From NCBI RefSeq assembly GCF_002017875.1, contig NZ_MUFV01000001.1:1306001-1370000 (forward strand): a DNA stretch of 64,000 bases. Direction: 5' to 3'. How positions within the stretch are numbered: the stretch's first letter is position 1; every line of letters starts with the position of its first letter. This document shows positions 29,285 to 38,234 of this stretch, piece after piece. The position numbers and the translations under genes were made by a program. The DNA comes from Deinococcus sp. LM3 (GTDB lineage: Bacteria > Deinococcota > Deinococci > Deinococcales > Deinococcaceae). The notes beneath the pieces were generated by a model. That model searched no databases, was not told the origin of the DNA, and was given only the letters and a program-made list of their open reading frames with translations.

Positions 29285-31434
29285 ACCGCTCCCGGCCGGC
29301 TGTCCGGCGGCCCGCTGGGCAGTTCCTGGCGCGCGGCGCGGCGCTGCTGACCCTGGCCCTGCTGACGCTGGGCCTGAACGCCCAGGCGGGCGCGGTGATC
29401 GAGGACCGCACCCTGCGCGCCGAGGACGGCCCCCGCCTGCTGTGGTCGCGCACCTTCCCGGCCAGCCTGGGCAGCCTGACCGACCCGCTGGAGGTCGGCG
29501 CGACCGTGTACCTGGGCGTCGGGCCGGTCGTGTACGCCTTCGGGCCGGGCGGCGTGATGCAGGACCGCGCGGACCTGCCGGGCACCGTCACGTCCCTGGA
29601 CGCCTCCGGGGGCGTGGTGCGCGTGACCACGCAGCTCGGCAGCGTGAACGAACGCTTCACGCTGGACAGCGCCGGCGGCCTGCTGACCGTGCAGGAACGC
29701 GTGACCTTCCCCCCCGACCCGGAAGTGACCGGCTGGCTGGCCCGCGCCGCCGACAGCGTGCCGCCCGCCGACCTGGAACGCGCGGCCGCGCAGGACCCCC
29801 TCAATCCCTTCCTGGCGCTGCGGCAGGCGCAGGCGGCGCGCGGCGACGACTACGCCGCCCTGAGCGCCGTGCGCCGCGCCCTGAACGTCACCATGCCGTT
29901 CCCGGCGTGGGTGCAGCTGGCCGCCCGGCTGGACGGCGCGGGCTTCCCGTCGGCGGCGGACCTGGCGCTCGACCGGGCCCGCCGGGACGCCGCCGCGCGC
30001 GGCCTGGACCCGGACGTGCCGATCTCGCGCGGGGCGCTGGGCGCGTACGGGAACCCCAGCGGGTACGTGGGCACGCTGCTCGAACAGAACCGCCTGGCGC
30101 GGGCCGCCACCTGGATGACGTACCTGCGGGACCTGCACCCCCGCTTTCAGGGCGGCGCGGCGCTGTACACCCGCTACGCCCGCATCCTGGACGAACAGGG
30201 CCGCGAGGGTGAGGCCGAGGAGTGGCGGCAGTTCACGCGGTCCCTGAGCAGCGGCACGCTGTACAACCTGGGCCCCGAGGGCCTGGACCGCGTGCGCGGC
30301 GCGGCGCGACTGGCGGCGCTGGCGCTGCTGCTGACCCTGGCGGCCGCGCTGCTGACCCTGGCGGCGCGTGCCTGGCCGGCCCAGTGGGAGGACACCCGCG
30401 CGCTGGGCGGCCGGTACCGCTCGTGGCTGCGCCACCCGCTGTCCCGCGCCCGGCGGGTGTTCGTGGGGTACACCTCGCCCAGCGAACGCCTGATGCTGAC
30501 GCTGCTGGGCGCGGCGCTGCTGGGCGCGCTGGGCGGCCTGCACTGGGCGGCGCACGCCGGCGCGGCCCAGCAGTCCCCGGCCCTGAGCAGCGGCACGTAC
30601 GGGGGTGGGTGGGGCAACGCGCAGCTGGCCGACCTGACCCTGCGGCCGGGGCCGGACTCGGCGCTGCTGACCGGACTGGCCGCGCAGCTCGACGGCGAGA
30701 ACGGCGTCGCCCGTGAGCTGTACACCCGCGCGCTGCCGGACGCCTGCGCCCGCAACAACCTGGGTGTGATCGCGCAGGCACGCGGCGACGAACCGCAGGC
30801 CCGCGACCTGTACCGCGCCGCCCTCTCGGCCCGCCCGGACCTGAGCGCGGCGGCGTTCAACCTGGGCCTGAATCCCGGCGCGGCGTCCCTGGAATTCCAG
30901 CGGGCCAACCGGCCCGGCGAGCCGCGCCTGTGCTACCCGGACCAGCGCAGCGTCACGCGGGCCGTGACCGGCGACCTGAGCGTCACGCTGCGCGCCGCGC
31001 TGTCCAGTCCGGCCGCGCTGCTCACGGACCCGTCGGTGGGGAGCCGGGTGGCGCTGGGCCTGCTGGGTTCAGCGGTCCTGACGGCGCTGCTGGCGCTGTC
31101 GCTGCTGCTGCCGCGCACGCCGCTGCCGGCGCGCCTGTCGCGCCCGGCGGGGTTCCGGCTGCTGGCGCTGCTGCTGCCCGGCTCGTCCCTGATCGACAGT
31201 CCGTGGGGCGGCGTGCTGCTGCTCGCCTGGGGCGGCGCGGCGGCCGGACTGGCCCCCGCGACCGGCCTGACCAGTTTCCCGACCCTGCCGGAACTGACGC
31301 GGGGCGGCGCGCAGGCGGCCCTGACCGGCCTGCTGATCCTCACGTACGTCGTGAATACCCTGGTGTTCGTGGCGGCCGAGGTGCGGCACGCGCGTCGGCT
31401 GCGGCGGGACGCGGCGGGCGCGGACGGGGGCTGA
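29281..31434 (+). CDS. Large membrane protein with signal sequence and TPR-like repeats
   Basis: A 717-residue protein. It has an N-terminal signal (LTLALLTLGLNAQAGA), a beta-rich extracytoplasmic part (about 40-150, with GPVVYAFGPGGVMQDR resembling PQQ/propeller blades) and a helical TPR-like region (150-330). Membrane helices lie near residues 340-360 and 400-425, then a second TPR-like block (ARNNLGVIAQARGDEPQAR), and three or four more helices at the C-terminus. The family is not recognised. The four-base overlap with the PlsY-like gene implies a common function in the envelope. Its stop codon TGA falls at the left edge of the 135-bp repeat. Confidence 0.75.
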   Translation: MNRSRPAVRRPAGQFLARGAALLTLALLTLGLNAQAGAVIEDRTLRAEDGPRLLWSRTFPASLGSLTDPLEVGATVYLGVGPVVYAFGPGGVMQDRADLPGTVTSLDASGGVVRVTTQLGSVNERFTLDSAGGLLTVQERVTFPPDPEVTGWLARAADSVPPADLERAAAQDPLNPFLALRQAQAARGDDYAALSAVRRALNVTMPFPAWVQLAARLDGAGFPSAADLALDRARRDAAARGLDPDVPISRGALGAYGNPSGYVGTLLEQNRLARAATWMTYLRDLHPRFQGGAALYTRYARILDEQGREGEAEEWRQFTRSLSSGTLYNLGPEGLDRVRGAARLAALALLLTLAAALLTLAARAWPAQWEDTRALGGRYRSWLRHPLSRARRVFVGYTSPSERLMLTLLGAALLGALGGLHWAAHAGAAQQSPALSSGTYGGGWGNAQLADLTLRPGPDSALLTGLAAQLDGENGVARELYTRALPDACARNNLGVIAQARGDEPQARDLYRAALSARPDLSAAAFNLGLNPGAASLEFQRANRPGEPRLCYPDQRSVTRAVTGDLSVTLRAALSSPAALLTDPSVGSRVALGLLGSAVLTALLALSLLLPRTPLPARLSRPAGFRLLALLLPGSSLIDSPWGGVLLLAWGGAAAGLAPATGLTSFPTLPELTRGGAQAALTGLLILTYVVNTLVFVAAEVRHARRLRRDAAGADGG

Positions 31435-31568
31435 TACGGATTCCGTTTGTTTCGCTGACAATCCGGAACTTCACCGGATTGCCAGCTCCACGTCCGGAAC
31501 CCGTTTCTCTCCTACTCGCTTCGCTCGGATTGAACGGTCTTTGCAGCCCATTCAATCGGAGTCCGTAT
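31434..31568. repeat. 135-bp terminal-inverted-repeat element (copy 2)
   Basis: ATACGGATTCCGTTTG at the left and CGGAGTCCGTAT at the right. It is the same length as the copy at 16045-16179, with about six substitutions. The left edge supplies the last base of the TGA stop of the upstream membrane-protein gene and the right edge reads GTATGA. Non-coding. Confidence 0.88.
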
Positions 31569-31615
31569 GACGGGGCCTGCATGCAGTCATACAGCCGGGC
31601 CCGGCGCGGCCCTGC

Positions 31616-31621
31616 TAGGGT
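31616..31621 (+). promoter_or_regulatory. -10 box (TAGGGT) before ubiX
   Basis: TAGGGT ends six bases before the ATG at 31628. Confidence 0.45.
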
Positions 31622-31627
31622 GCGCGC

Positions 31628-32194
31628 ATGAAGCTGGTGGTGGGTGTTTCCGGTGGAAGCGGCATTCCGTACGCGCACGCGGTCCTGCGCGCCCTGCACG
31701 ACCTGGACGTGGAATCGCACCTGATCGTGTCCAGCGGCGCCAAGCGGGTCATGACCGCCGAGGGGAGTGGGCCGCAGTTGCCGGACCTGACGGCGCTGGC
31801 CCGGCACGTGCATGATGACCGGGACCTCGCCGCGGGCGTGGCGAGCGGGTCGTTCCGGACGGACGGCATGCTGATCGTGCCGTGCAGCGCGGGCACGCTG
31901 GCGAAGGTCGCGCACGGGTTCGCGGACAACCTGCTGGCCCGCGCGGCGCACGTGACCCTCAAGGAGCGGCGCCCGCTGGTGCTGGTGCTGCGCGAGGACC
32001 CGCTGCCGCGCCCAGCGCTGCTGAACATGCTGGCCGCGCACGACGCGGGCGCGACCGTCATGACGGCCAGCGCCGGCTTCTACCACGCCCCGCGCAGCGT
32101 GGAGGAACTGCTGCACTTCGTGACGGCGCGCGTGCTCGATCAGTTCGGGCTGGACGTGCCGGGCTTCCAGCGCTGGCGGGAGGACGGGGCATGA
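31628..32194 (+). CDS. ubiX: Flavin prenyltransferase UbiX
   Basis: A 188-residue UbiX/Pad1 protein. GVSGGSGIPYAHAVL is the FMN phosphate-binding loop, and VPCSAGTLAKVAHGFADNLL and LVLVLREDPLP are family signatures. It attaches dimethylallyl phosphate to FMN to make prenyl-FMN, the cofactor of UbiD decarboxylases; no ubiD is in the window. It leads a unit with ispD (10-base gap) and ispE, which fits its need for a C5 isoprenoid donor. Confidence 0.92.
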   Translation: MKLVVGVSGGSGIPYAHAVLRALHDLDVESHLIVSSGAKRVMTAEGSGPQLPDLTALARHVHDDRDLAAGVASGSFRTDGMLIVPCSAGTLAKVAHGFADNLLARAAHVTLKERRPLVLVLREDPLPRPALLNMLAAHDAGATVMTASAGFYHAPRSVEELLHFVTARVLDQFGLDVPGFQRWREDGA

Positions 32195-32204
32195 GGGGGG
32201 GCAC

Positions 32205-32861
32205 GTGAAGGTCGCGGCGCTGATCCCGGCGGCGGGGTCCGGCACCCGCCTGGGCCTGGGCCCCAAGGCCTTCGTGCCGGTCGAGGGGCGCACGCTGCTG
32301 GGCCGCTCGGCCGCCGCGCTCACCCCACACGTCCATGAGGTCCTGATCGCGCTGCCCGCCGGGCTGGACCTGCCGGGCGACGTGCCGGGCCGCGCCGTGC
32401 TGGGCGGCGACACGCGGCAGGCGAGCGTGCTGGCGCTGCTGCGCGCCACGGACGCCGACGTGGTCCTGATTCACGACGCCGCGCGGCCCTTCCTGCCAGT
32501 GCGCGTGATCCACGACCTGCTGGTCGCCGTGCAGGAGGTCGGGGCGGCCACCGCCGCGCTGCCCGTGGCCGACACGCTGGTGCGCGCCGACCGGGCCGGC
32601 GACTGGGGCACCCTGACGCCCCGCGAGGGCCTGTGGGCCGTGCAGACCCCGCAGGCGTTCCGGCGCGCGGCCCTGATCGCCGCGCACGAGGCCGCGCTGG
32701 CCGACGGTCACGCCGCCACCGACGACGCCGGACTGATCGCCCGCGCGGGGCAGCCGGTGGCCCTGGTGCCCGGCGACGCCCGCCTGCTGAAGGTCACCAC
32801 GCCCGGCGACCTGTTGCTCGCGCAGGCGCTGGCCCGCGTGTGGGATGCTGAGGCGTCATGA
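32205..32861 (+). CDS. ispD: 2-C-methyl-D-erythritol 4-phosphate cytidylyltransferase
   Basis: A 218-residue IspD of the MEP pathway: MEP plus CTP gives CDP-ME plus pyrophosphate. The CTP-binding loop AALIPAAGSGTRLGLGPKAF and HDAARPFLP are intact. The start is GTG at 32205, ten bases after the ubiX stop. The stop overlaps the ispE ATG (ATGA), which couples two consecutive MEP-pathway steps except for the intervening use of CDP-ME. Confidence 0.94.
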   Translation: MKVAALIPAAGSGTRLGLGPKAFVPVEGRTLLGRSAAALTPHVHEVLIALPAGLDLPGDVPGRAVLGGDTRQASVLALLRATDADVVLIHDAARPFLPVRVIHDLLVAVQEVGAATAALPVADTLVRADRAGDWGTLTPREGLWAVQTPQAFRRAALIAAHEAALADGHAATDDAGLIARAGQPVALVPGDARLLKVTTPGDLLLAQALARVWDAEAS

Positions 32862-33715
32862 GCCACGTCCCCGCCGACCCTGCCCCCCACGTCACGTACT
32901 TCGCGCCGGCGAAGGTGAACCTGGGCCTGAGTGTCCGTGACCTGCGCGCCGACGGCTACCACGAGCTGCACTCGCTGATGGTGCCGCTCAACGTCGGGGA
33001 CGACCTGGACATCGCCCCGGCCGACACCCTGACCCTGAGTGTGCAGGGCGCGGACCTGCCCGCCGACGAACGCAACCTGGTGTTCCGCGCCGCCCGCGCG
33101 TACCTGGACGCTGCCGGGCAGCCTGGAGGGGCGGCCATCACGCTGCACAAGCGCCTGCCGCTGGCGTCCGGGCTGGGCGGCGGCAGCAGCGACGCCGCGA
33201 CCACCCTGATGGCCCTGGCGCGGCTGTACCCGGCAGGCGTGGACCTGCCGGGGCTGGCCCTGAAACTGGGCGCGGACGTGCCGTTCTTCCTGCTGGGCCG
33301 CGCCGCCGTGGCGTCCGGCGTGGGTGAGATCCTGGCCCCGCTGCCCGTGCCGCCCGTGTCGCTGGTCCTCGTGAACCCCGGCGTGGAGGTCAGCGCCCGC
33401 GACGCCTACGCCTGGCTGGACGCCGAGGAGGCCTTCACGCCCGCACTGGACACCGAGGCGATCCTGGCCGCCCTGACGAACGGCCGCCCCGTCCCGTACC
33501 TGAATGCCCTGCAGGGCCCGGTCGCCGCGCGCCACGCGCCCATCCGCGAGGCGCTGACCGCGCTGGAGACGGCCGGGCTGCACTCGCCCCTGATGAGCGG
33601 CTCGGGCAGCACCTGTCTGGCCCTGGCCCGCGACGACGCCCACGCCCACGACGCCGCGCACGCCCTGGCCCGCCGGTACCCGCACTGGTGGGTGCAGGCC
33701 ACCCGCACGCTGTAA
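32858..33715 (+). CDS. ispE: 4-diphosphocytidyl-2-C-methyl-D-erythritol kinase
   Basis: A 285-residue GHMP kinase that phosphorylates the 2-hydroxyl of CDP-ME. FAPAKVNLGLSV at the N-terminus, the ATP loop LPLASGLGGGSSDA and SGSGSTCLAL near the C-terminus are the three GHMP motifs. It directly follows ispD with a four-base overlap. Confidence 0.94.
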   Translation: MSHVPADPAPHVTYFAPAKVNLGLSVRDLRADGYHELHSLMVPLNVGDDLDIAPADTLTLSVQGADLPADERNLVFRAARAYLDAAGQPGGAAITLHKRLPLASGLGGGSSDAATTLMALARLYPAGVDLPGLALKLGADVPFFLLGRAAVASGVGEILAPLPVPPVSLVLVNPGVEVSARDAYAWLDAEEAFTPALDTEAILAALTNGRPVPYLNALQGPVAARHAPIREALTALETAGLHSPLMSGSGSTCLALARDDAHAHDAAHALARRYPHWWVQATRTL

Positions 33716-33731
33716 CGGGAGGGTGTGGGCT

Positions 33732-33772
33732 GTGGGAAGCAGGGATCCTACCCCGCTCTCACCGCTTCCCAC
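33732..33772. terminator. Stem-loop between convergent ispE and MFS genes
   Basis: GTGGGAAGC (33732-33740) pairs perfectly with GCTTCCCAC (33764-33772). It probably terminates both convergent units. There is no T tract. A similar GGAAGC-type stem occurs at 49326-49365. Confidence 0.5.
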
Positions 33773-34934
33773 CCACCGCTTCACCGCCCGGTGCGCGGCG
33801 GGCCGCGTGGTGGCGCAGCAGGTCGTACAGCAGCGCGCCCAGGAACACGGCGGCGCCCAGCCCGAACACGCCGGGCACGCCCGCCAGCTGCCACGCCACG
33901 CCGCCCAGGACGGGACCGGCAGCGTAGCCGAGCGCCTCGACAGCCATGACGGTGCCCCACGCGGCGGCCCGCTGTCCTTCCGGGAGGGTCCGGGCGACCA
34001 GGCCGTTCCAGCCGGTGATGAACGCGCCGTACCCGGCGCCCAGCAGCGCGCCCAGCAGGGGCAGCAGCGCGGTCACGCCGGGCAGGGCGGCCAGCGCGAA
34101 GGTTCCGGCCAGCAGCAGCAGGCCCGGTAGCAGCGCGCGGCGCGGGTTGCCCCGGTCGGCGCGGCGGCCGATCAGCCACACGCTCAGGCCGAAGGTGGCC
34201 AGGGCCAGCGCCCCGCCGGGCAGCAGGTCGCGCACGGTCAGGTCCAGGCGGTCCAGCAGCGGGTACAGGACGGTGCTCAGTAGCGCCGGGGCGAGCGTCT
34301 GCACGAACGCGGCGGGCAGCAGCCCCGCGACGGGCCGCCAGTCGCGCCACACCGCCCCGGCCCGCTCCGGGGCAGGCAGCCGCACCCGCAGCAGGCTCAG
34401 GGCCAGCAGCACCGTCAGGAGTTGCGTGACCATCAGTGCCGTCCAGGTCAGGTCCGGCCAGCCTTTCATGAGCGGCCCGACCACCAGCGCGCCGGTCAGG
34501 ATGGCGGGCGCGACACTCAGGTTGCTGACCGTCAGGGCGCGGGCGGTGCGGCCCGGCACGGCCAGCGCCTGCGAGGCGCTCATGACGCCCGGCCACAGCG
34601 CCGCGTACCCGACCCCCCACGCGGCGCACACCAGCACGCCGCTCAGGGCGTGCGGGGCGTGGCGGGCCAGCAGCAGCGCCGCCAGCCCCAGCAGCGGGCC
34701 GGGCAGCAGCGCGGCGCCCAGGCCCCAGCGGCCGATCAGCAGTCCGGCGGGACCCTTGGCGAGCGCGTCGGCGAGGTAGTGTGCGCCGGCCATCGCGCCG
34801 ATCGTGGCGGCGCCCAGCGGCAGGGCCGGGCCACTGACCGGCAGGGCCGACACGAAGAACCCGGTGCGGACGGTCTCGCACAGGGTCAGCAGGGCCAGGA
34901 GCCGCAGCATGGTCAGGGGCCGCAGCCACAACAC
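33759..34934 (-). CDS. MFS transporter, 12-helix type
   Basis: A 391-residue major-facilitator protein with about twelve membrane helices and a short cytoplasmic loop between halves (RVRLPAPERAGAVWRDWRP). The motif A-like segment is weak (LIGRWGLGAALLPG). The substrate is unknown; drug or metabolite efflux is the usual guess for such isolated genes. The start is taken as GTG at 34934 because TACAAT lies seven bases before it; ATG at 34910 is an alternative. Confidence 0.82.
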   Translation of the reverse strand: MLWLRPLTMLRLLALLTLCETVRTGFFVSALPVSGPALPLGAATIGAMAGAHYLADALAKGPAGLLIGRWGLGAALLPGPLLGLAALLLARHAPHALSGVLVCAAWGVGYAALWPGVMSASQALAVPGRTARALTVSNLSVAPAILTGALVVGPLMKGWPDLTWTALMVTQLLTVLLALSLLRVRLPAPERAGAVWRDWRPVAGLLPAAFVQTLAPALLSTVLYPLLDRLDLTVRDLLPGGALALATFGLSVWLIGRRADRGNPRRALLPGLLLLAGTFALAALPGVTALLPLLGALLGAGYGAFITGWNGLVARTLPEGQRAAAWGTVMAVEALGYAAGPVLGGVAWQLAGVPGVFGLGAAVFLGALLYDLLRHHAARRAPGGEAVGGKR

Positions 34935-34941
34935 AGCGCCG

Positions 34942-34947
34942 ATTGTA
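34942..34947 (-). promoter_or_regulatory. -10 box (TACAAT) before the MFS gene
   Basis: On the minus strand TACAAT ends seven bases before GTG 34934 and decides that start. Confidence 0.55.
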
Positions 34948-35152
34948 CGGCCCACCGGTCGGCCACCCCCCCAGGTGGGGGCATCAGGTCTGAAGGTCGC
35001 GGGCGGTAAGTGACCCGTAAGGCCGCCGGACGTACGGTGCCGGTCAGAGGCCCGGACGTCCCGCCCGGCGCCTGTTCCCACCCGATCCCCATCACCGACA
35101 AGGCCGTTCTGAACGCTGCTGGCGTTCACCTGCGGCCCACAGGAGTGCGCCC

Positions 35153-35521
35153 ATGACCCTTCACGATCCCGTGCTCAGCCTGCACCCGCCGCTGCTGACG
35201 CCCACTACGTCGTTCCCGGCGCTGCTGCACGAACCCGAGCGGCACACGCTGCCGGACGGCGAGCTGCTGGTGTTCCGCTTCACGAACGGGTACGGCGCGG
35301 CCGTCACCTGCCCGGCCACCCCGGACGCCCGGCTGGATTTCTGCGTGCTGGACTGCACGGTGCCGGTGCCGCAGCCGTGCTTCGACACGCCGGTCAGCGG
35401 GCAGTTCCTGAGCGGCCTGACCCACGCCGGCACCCAGGGGCTGCTGATGCTGACCGAGCGCCTGCCGGTCCATCCGCGCCGCGCCGCCGCGAACGCCGCC
35501 CTGCTGCACGAAGAGTTCTGA
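35153..35521 (+). CDS. Hypothetical protein, 122 aa
   Basis: A small protein with four cysteines (VTCPAT, FCVLDC, PCFDT) clustered in the middle third and FRFTNGYGAAVTCP before them. A metal- or disulfide-stabilised beta fold is possible. AGGAG lies seven bases before the ATG. It is followed by a terminator, so it is monocistronic. No family is recognised. Confidence 0.7.
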   Translation: MTLHDPVLSLHPPLLTPTTSFPALLHEPERHTLPDGELLVFRFTNGYGAAVTCPATPDARLDFCVLDCTVPVPQPCFDTPVSGQFLSGLTHAGTQGLLMLTERLPVHPRRAAANAALLHEEF

Positions 35522-35550
35522 CCCGGCGGGCCGCTGAGCCCGGCCTTCTG

Positions 35551-35582
35551 AACCCGCCCCGGCTGTTCCGGGAGCGGGTTTC
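35551..35582 (+). terminator. Terminator-like stem-loop
   Basis: AACCCGC (35551-35557) pairs with GCGGGTT (35574-35580), with an inner CCGG/CCGG pairing, followed by TTCT. It lies 30 bases after the preceding stop. Confidence 0.6.
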
Positions 35583-35690
35583 TGCACGTCGCGGCGGCAG
35601 GACCGGGCGCTATGCTTCACGGACCAGAGGCAGACAGAGCAGGCAGCAGACACCGCCCCGGCACGGGCGCGGGTGTCAGGGGAGCGCAAC

Positions 35691-38123
35691 GTGAGGCACA
35701 GACGGCAGGCGGCAGGCGGCGTGAGGAAACGGTCAGGATGGGCGGTCGCGGGGCGCGTGGCGCTGGGGGTCACGGCGGCGCTGCTGCTGTCGGCGGGAGG
35801 CGCGGCCGCGTGGCTGCACCTGTCGGCGCAGGCGCGGCACGCCGGGAGCGCGCCGGTGGGCGGACTGGGCGGCGCGGTCACGGTCACGCGGGACGCCTGG
35901 GGCGTGCCTCACATCCGCGCGGCGACCGACGCGGACGCGGTGTTCGCGCTGGGCTTCGCGCACTGGCAGGACCGGGCGTGGCAGATGGACTTCCAGCGGC
36001 GCGTGGCGCAGGGCCGACTGGCCGAGGTGCTGGGCGAGGCGGCCCTGCCGCAGGACCGCTTCCTGCGCACCTGGGGCTTCGAGCGGGCCGCCCAGGCGGC
36101 GCTGCCGGCACTGTCGGCGCAGTCCCGCGCGCTGATCCGTGCGTACACGGCGGGCGTGAACGCCGCGCAGGCGCAGGGCCGGACCGCGCTGGAATTCCGG
36201 ATTCTGGGCTATGCGCCCGAACCCTGGCGTGAGGTGGACAGCGTGTCCTGGAGCAAACTGATGGCCTTCGATCTGGGCGGCAACTACGAGGAGGAGGTGC
36301 TGGGCGCGCAGGTCGTGCGCCGGCTGGGCGCGGACGGACTGGATCAGGTGACGGCCCCGTACCCGGACGGCGCGCCGACGGTCCTGAGCGACGACGAGCT
36401 GAGCGGCGCGGCGCAGTCCCTGACCGGGACGGCCGCAGCGGGCGAGCCGTCCGAAGCGACCCGGCCCCCCACCACCCTCCCCAGCGCGACCCTGCCCAGC
36501 GCAACCGTGGCCGCGCTGCGCTCGCACCTGCAGGCGGCGCGGACGCTGGGGTTGCAGGCCGTGCCGGGCAAGGGCAGCAACAACTGGGTGATCGCCGGGA
36601 GCCGCACGGAAAGCGGCAAACCGATCCTGGCAGACGACCCTCACCTGGCGCTGACCGCGCCGATGCTGTGGTACCTCGCGGACGTGCAGGGCGACCGGCT
36701 GAAGGCCATCGGGGCGAGCATTCCGGGCCTGCCAGCCATCGTGATCGGGCGCAACGAACGGGTCGCGTGGGGCGTGACGAACGTCAACCCGGACGTGCAG
36801 GACCTGTACATCGAACCCGGGGACGCCCCCCTGACCAGCCGCCGCGAGGTCATCCGGGTCAAGGGCGCACCCGACGTGATCCTCACGGTGCGCAGCAGCC
36901 GGCACGGGCCGATCATCAGCGACGCCGGGGCGGGCGCGGTCGGGCCGCGCGTGGCCCTGAAATGGACGGCCCTGCAGGGCGGCGACACGACCATGGACGC
37001 CTTCCTGGGCCTGAACTACGCGCGCAACTGGGCGGACTTCACGGGCGCGCTGCGGTCCTACGTGGCCCCCAGTCAGAGTTTCGTGTACGCCGATGTGGAC
37101 GGCAACACCGGCTACTACGCGCCGGGCCGCATTCCCGTCCGGCGCGGCTGGGACGGCAGCCTGCCGGTCAGCGGGGACGGGTCGCGCGAGTGGCAGGGCT
37201 TCATTCCGTTCGAGCAGCTGCCGCACACCTTCAACCCCGCCGACGGATTGATCGTCACCGCGAACAACCGGGTCGTGCCGGACAGCTACCCGCACGCGCT
37301 GGGCAACGACCGCAACTGGGCCGAACCGTACCGCGCCCAGCGCATCACGGACCTGCTGGACACCGGCCGCAAACTCACGGTCGCGGACGTGCAGCGCGTG
37401 CAGCTGGACACCCTGAGTCTGGTGTGGGCGGACCTGAAGGAACCACTGCTCGCCACCCGGCCCGGCAGCGACCGCGCCCGGCAGGCCCTGGAGCGGCTGC
37501 GCGGCTGGGACGGTCAGCAGACGACCGGCAGCGTTCCCTCGACCCTGTTCGAGGCGTGGCTGATGCAGCTTCAGGAGATGGCCCGCGACGAACTGGGCAA
37601 CGACGCGGTCATGAACAGCCTCTCGGTCCTGAAGCAGCTGCGCGGGAACGGCGAACTGTGCGCCGTGAACGGCAGCGGCGACTGCGCCGGCCTGCTGACC
37701 CGCACGCTGGAGGCCGCCCTGACCGACCTGGAAGACCGCCTGGGACCCGACCTGAACAGCTGGACGTACGGGCAGCTGCACACGGTCGCCAGTCACCACC
37801 GCGCCTTCGGGAAGGTCAGCGCGCTGGCATGGCTGTTCAATCACGAGGCCCCCACGCCCGGCGGCACGAACACCGTGAACGTCGCCCGCCCCGAGCACGG
37901 CACCTTCCGGCAGACGCACGGCGCCAGCTACCGCCAGATCGTGGACCTCGCCAGCCCCAACCGCAGCGTGTACATCGGCAGCCTGGGCCAGGAAGGGCAC
38001 CCGCTGGCGCGCCACACGGCCGACCAGCAGGCCCGCTGGATCGCCGGGGAGTACCTGCCCATGAGCACCGACCCCGCCGACTGGGGCCGCACCCGCCAGC
38101 TGACCCTCACGCCCCGCCCCTGA
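35691..38123 (+). CDS. Penicillin acylase / AHL-acylase family Ntn-hydrolase
   Basis: An 810-residue exported acylase precursor. It has an N-terminal signal/anchor (GWAVAGRVALGVTAALLLSAGG), an alpha chain beginning near VTVTRDAWGVPHI, a spacer, and a beta chain whose N-terminal nucleophile is Ser296 in GKGSNNWVIAG, the self-cleavage site of the family. NNRVV and the later GGTNTVNVA segments fit the active-site region. It would hydrolyse an amide such as a penicillin side chain, acyl-homoserine lactone or acyl amino acid; the substrate is unpredictable. GTG at 35691 is chosen because GGGGAG lies six bases before it; GTG at 35673 is also open. Confidence 0.9.
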   Translation: MRHRRQAAGGVRKRSGWAVAGRVALGVTAALLLSAGGAAAWLHLSAQARHAGSAPVGGLGGAVTVTRDAWGVPHIRAATDADAVFALGFAHWQDRAWQMDFQRRVAQGRLAEVLGEAALPQDRFLRTWGFERAAQAALPALSAQSRALIRAYTAGVNAAQAQGRTALEFRILGYAPEPWREVDSVSWSKLMAFDLGGNYEEEVLGAQVVRRLGADGLDQVTAPYPDGAPTVLSDDELSGAAQSLTGTAAAGEPSEATRPPTTLPSATLPSATVAALRSHLQAARTLGLQAVPGKGSNNWVIAGSRTESGKPILADDPHLALTAPMLWYLADVQGDRLKAIGASIPGLPAIVIGRNERVAWGVTNVNPDVQDLYIEPGDAPLTSRREVIRVKGAPDVILTVRSSRHGPIISDAGAGAVGPRVALKWTALQGGDTTMDAFLGLNYARNWADFTGALRSYVAPSQSFVYADVDGNTGYYAPGRIPVRRGWDGSLPVSGDGSREWQGFIPFEQLPHTFNPADGLIVTANNRVVPDSYPHALGNDRNWAEPYRAQRITDLLDTGRKLTVADVQRVQLDTLSLVWADLKEPLLATRPGSDRARQALERLRGWDGQQTTGSVPSTLFEAWLMQLQEMARDELGNDAVMNSLSVLKQLRGNGELCAVNGSGDCAGLLTRTLEAALTDLEDRLGPDLNSWTYGQLHTVASHHRAFGKVSALAWLFNHEAPTPGGTNTVNVARPEHGTFRQTHGASYRQIVDLASPNRSVYIGSLGQEGHPLARHTADQQARWIAGEYLPMSTDPADWGRTRQLTLTPRP

Positions 38124-38221
38124 TGCGCCGGCGGGAGTGTCCGGCCCCTGTCTGCCCGGCTGGCCGCCCGCTGGCGTCCACCGTGCTTTCACACAGCCCG
38201 CCGCCCTGCCCGGCAACCCGG

Positions 38222-38227
38222 TACACT
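38222..38227 (+). promoter_or_regulatory. -10 box (TACACT) before the DdrA-like gene
   Basis: TACACT ends seven bases before the ATG at 38235; leaderless. Confidence 0.55.
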
Positions 38228-38234
38228 CCGGAAC

